Assembly: GCA_013372875.1 (NCBI GenBank)
Contig: JABXIW010000038.1
Location: 1-41,473 of the forward strand
Source: Gammaproteobacteria bacterium
Lineage (GTDB): Bacteria; Pseudomonadota; Gammaproteobacteria; Enterobacterales; Kangiellaceae
Direction of reading: 5' to 3'
Length of the DNA stretch: 41,473 nt
Shown: positions 41,259-41,473 of the stretch, in pieces
How positions within the stretch are numbered: position 1 is the stretch's first letter
Layout: each line of letters opens with the position of its first letter
Program-made: the position numbers and the translations under genes
Notes under the pieces: generated by a model
The model's database searches: none
What the model was told of the DNA's origin: nothing
What the model saw: the letters and a program-made list of their open reading frames with translations, nothing else

Positions 41259-41473
41259 ATGAAGTCTGAAAAGCCACAAATGTCTGAACTGCCTGATTTT
41301 TGTCAGGCCAGTATTTTATATTTAACCGTAATCGCTTGCGCGCTATTAGCGTTTTTGATGTCGTTGATTGTCGATAATTGGCGGCATAACTATTGGCTTA
41401 ATTTTTCTACTTTTGCCTTATTCAATTTATGGACCGCGCTAACCAGTGTTGGGCTTTTATGCCTGGTAAAAAA
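41259..41473 (+). CDS. AlgZ/FimS-like sensor histidine kinase (partial, 5' end)
   Basis: Only the first 71 codons lie in the window. MSELPDFCQASILYLTVIA, followed by a membrane helix and a second hydrophobic stretch (NLWTALTSVGLLCLV), is the N-terminal pattern of the AlgZ/FimS family, whose members have several membrane helices before a LytS-type kinase domain. ATG 41259 is used; ATG 41280 is possible. In pseudomonads algZ-algR also lie close to cyaY. The kinase domain is outside the window, so the assignment rests on the N-terminus and gene order. Confidence 0.7.
   Translation, partial: MKSEKPQMSELPDFCQASILYLTVIACALLAFLMSLIVDNWRHNYWLNFSTFALFNLWTALTSVGLLCLVK

Overview
The window is a chromosomal segment of a gammaproteobacterium of moderate to low GC. 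Gene order supports this: dsbA-like / cytochrome c4 / engB / polA is an arrangement known from pseudomonads and relatives, and cyaY <> lptM-dapF-DUF484-yigB with uvrD nearby is the classic dapF neighbourhood. The gene content would suit a Kangiella-like marine heterotroph, but that is a guess and not shown by the sequence.

Layout. 1-4404 (-) is a very large periplasmic-propeller / PAS / GGDEF / EAL sensor, cut by the window edge inside its EAL domain. 4605-7382 carries a DUF599 membrane protein, a DsbA-like protein, cytochrome c4 and EngB. 7409-12703 is a polyamine block between EngB and PolA: speD (of the eukaryotic type) and speE on one side, divergent speB and speA on the other, then a YjbR-family gene. 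12704-13086 has no protein gene but holds a long imperfect palindrome and a convincing small RNA gene just downstream of polA, in the position of Spot 42 / ErsA. polA follows, then a secreted Cys-rich orphan, SelO and a lipoprotein serine hydrolase. 20326-24407 is a TRAP transporter (dctQM, dctP) wrapped around murI and a small membrane protein. 24506 is a 2OG-Fe(II) oxygenase.

25292-32904 is the most distinctive part: four tandem secreted subtilisin-family proteases (called A to D here, in map order), built from shuffled modules (S8 core, PA insert, PKD, FN3, a shared C-terminal domain). Each has its own promoter, its own terminator and the same unusual start-site leader (GGGGTAG). A conserved 16-17 bp element (GMTACAAAYYGATACA in the direction of transcription) lies upstream of every one. 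The gaps from this element to the best promoter (37, 38, 58 and 100 bp) differ by about whole helical turns, so the four genes look like one regulon under an unidentified dimeric regulator. Protease D has in addition a strong promoter, a CRP-like palindrome and an intrinsic terminator ahead of the gene, which suggests an attenuated leader or a separate small RNA.

33226-41473 holds uvrD, a lipoprotein related to 2-keto-4-pentenoate hydratases, a D-2-hydroxyacid dehydrogenase, a small lipoprotein, yigB, DUF484, dapF, lptM, cyaY, a carboxylesterase and the first 71 codons of an AlgZ/FimS-like sensor kinase. xerC, which normally lies between the DUF484 gene and yigB, is absent: those two genes overlap directly. 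No tRNA, rRNA, CRISPR array or insertion sequence was seen.
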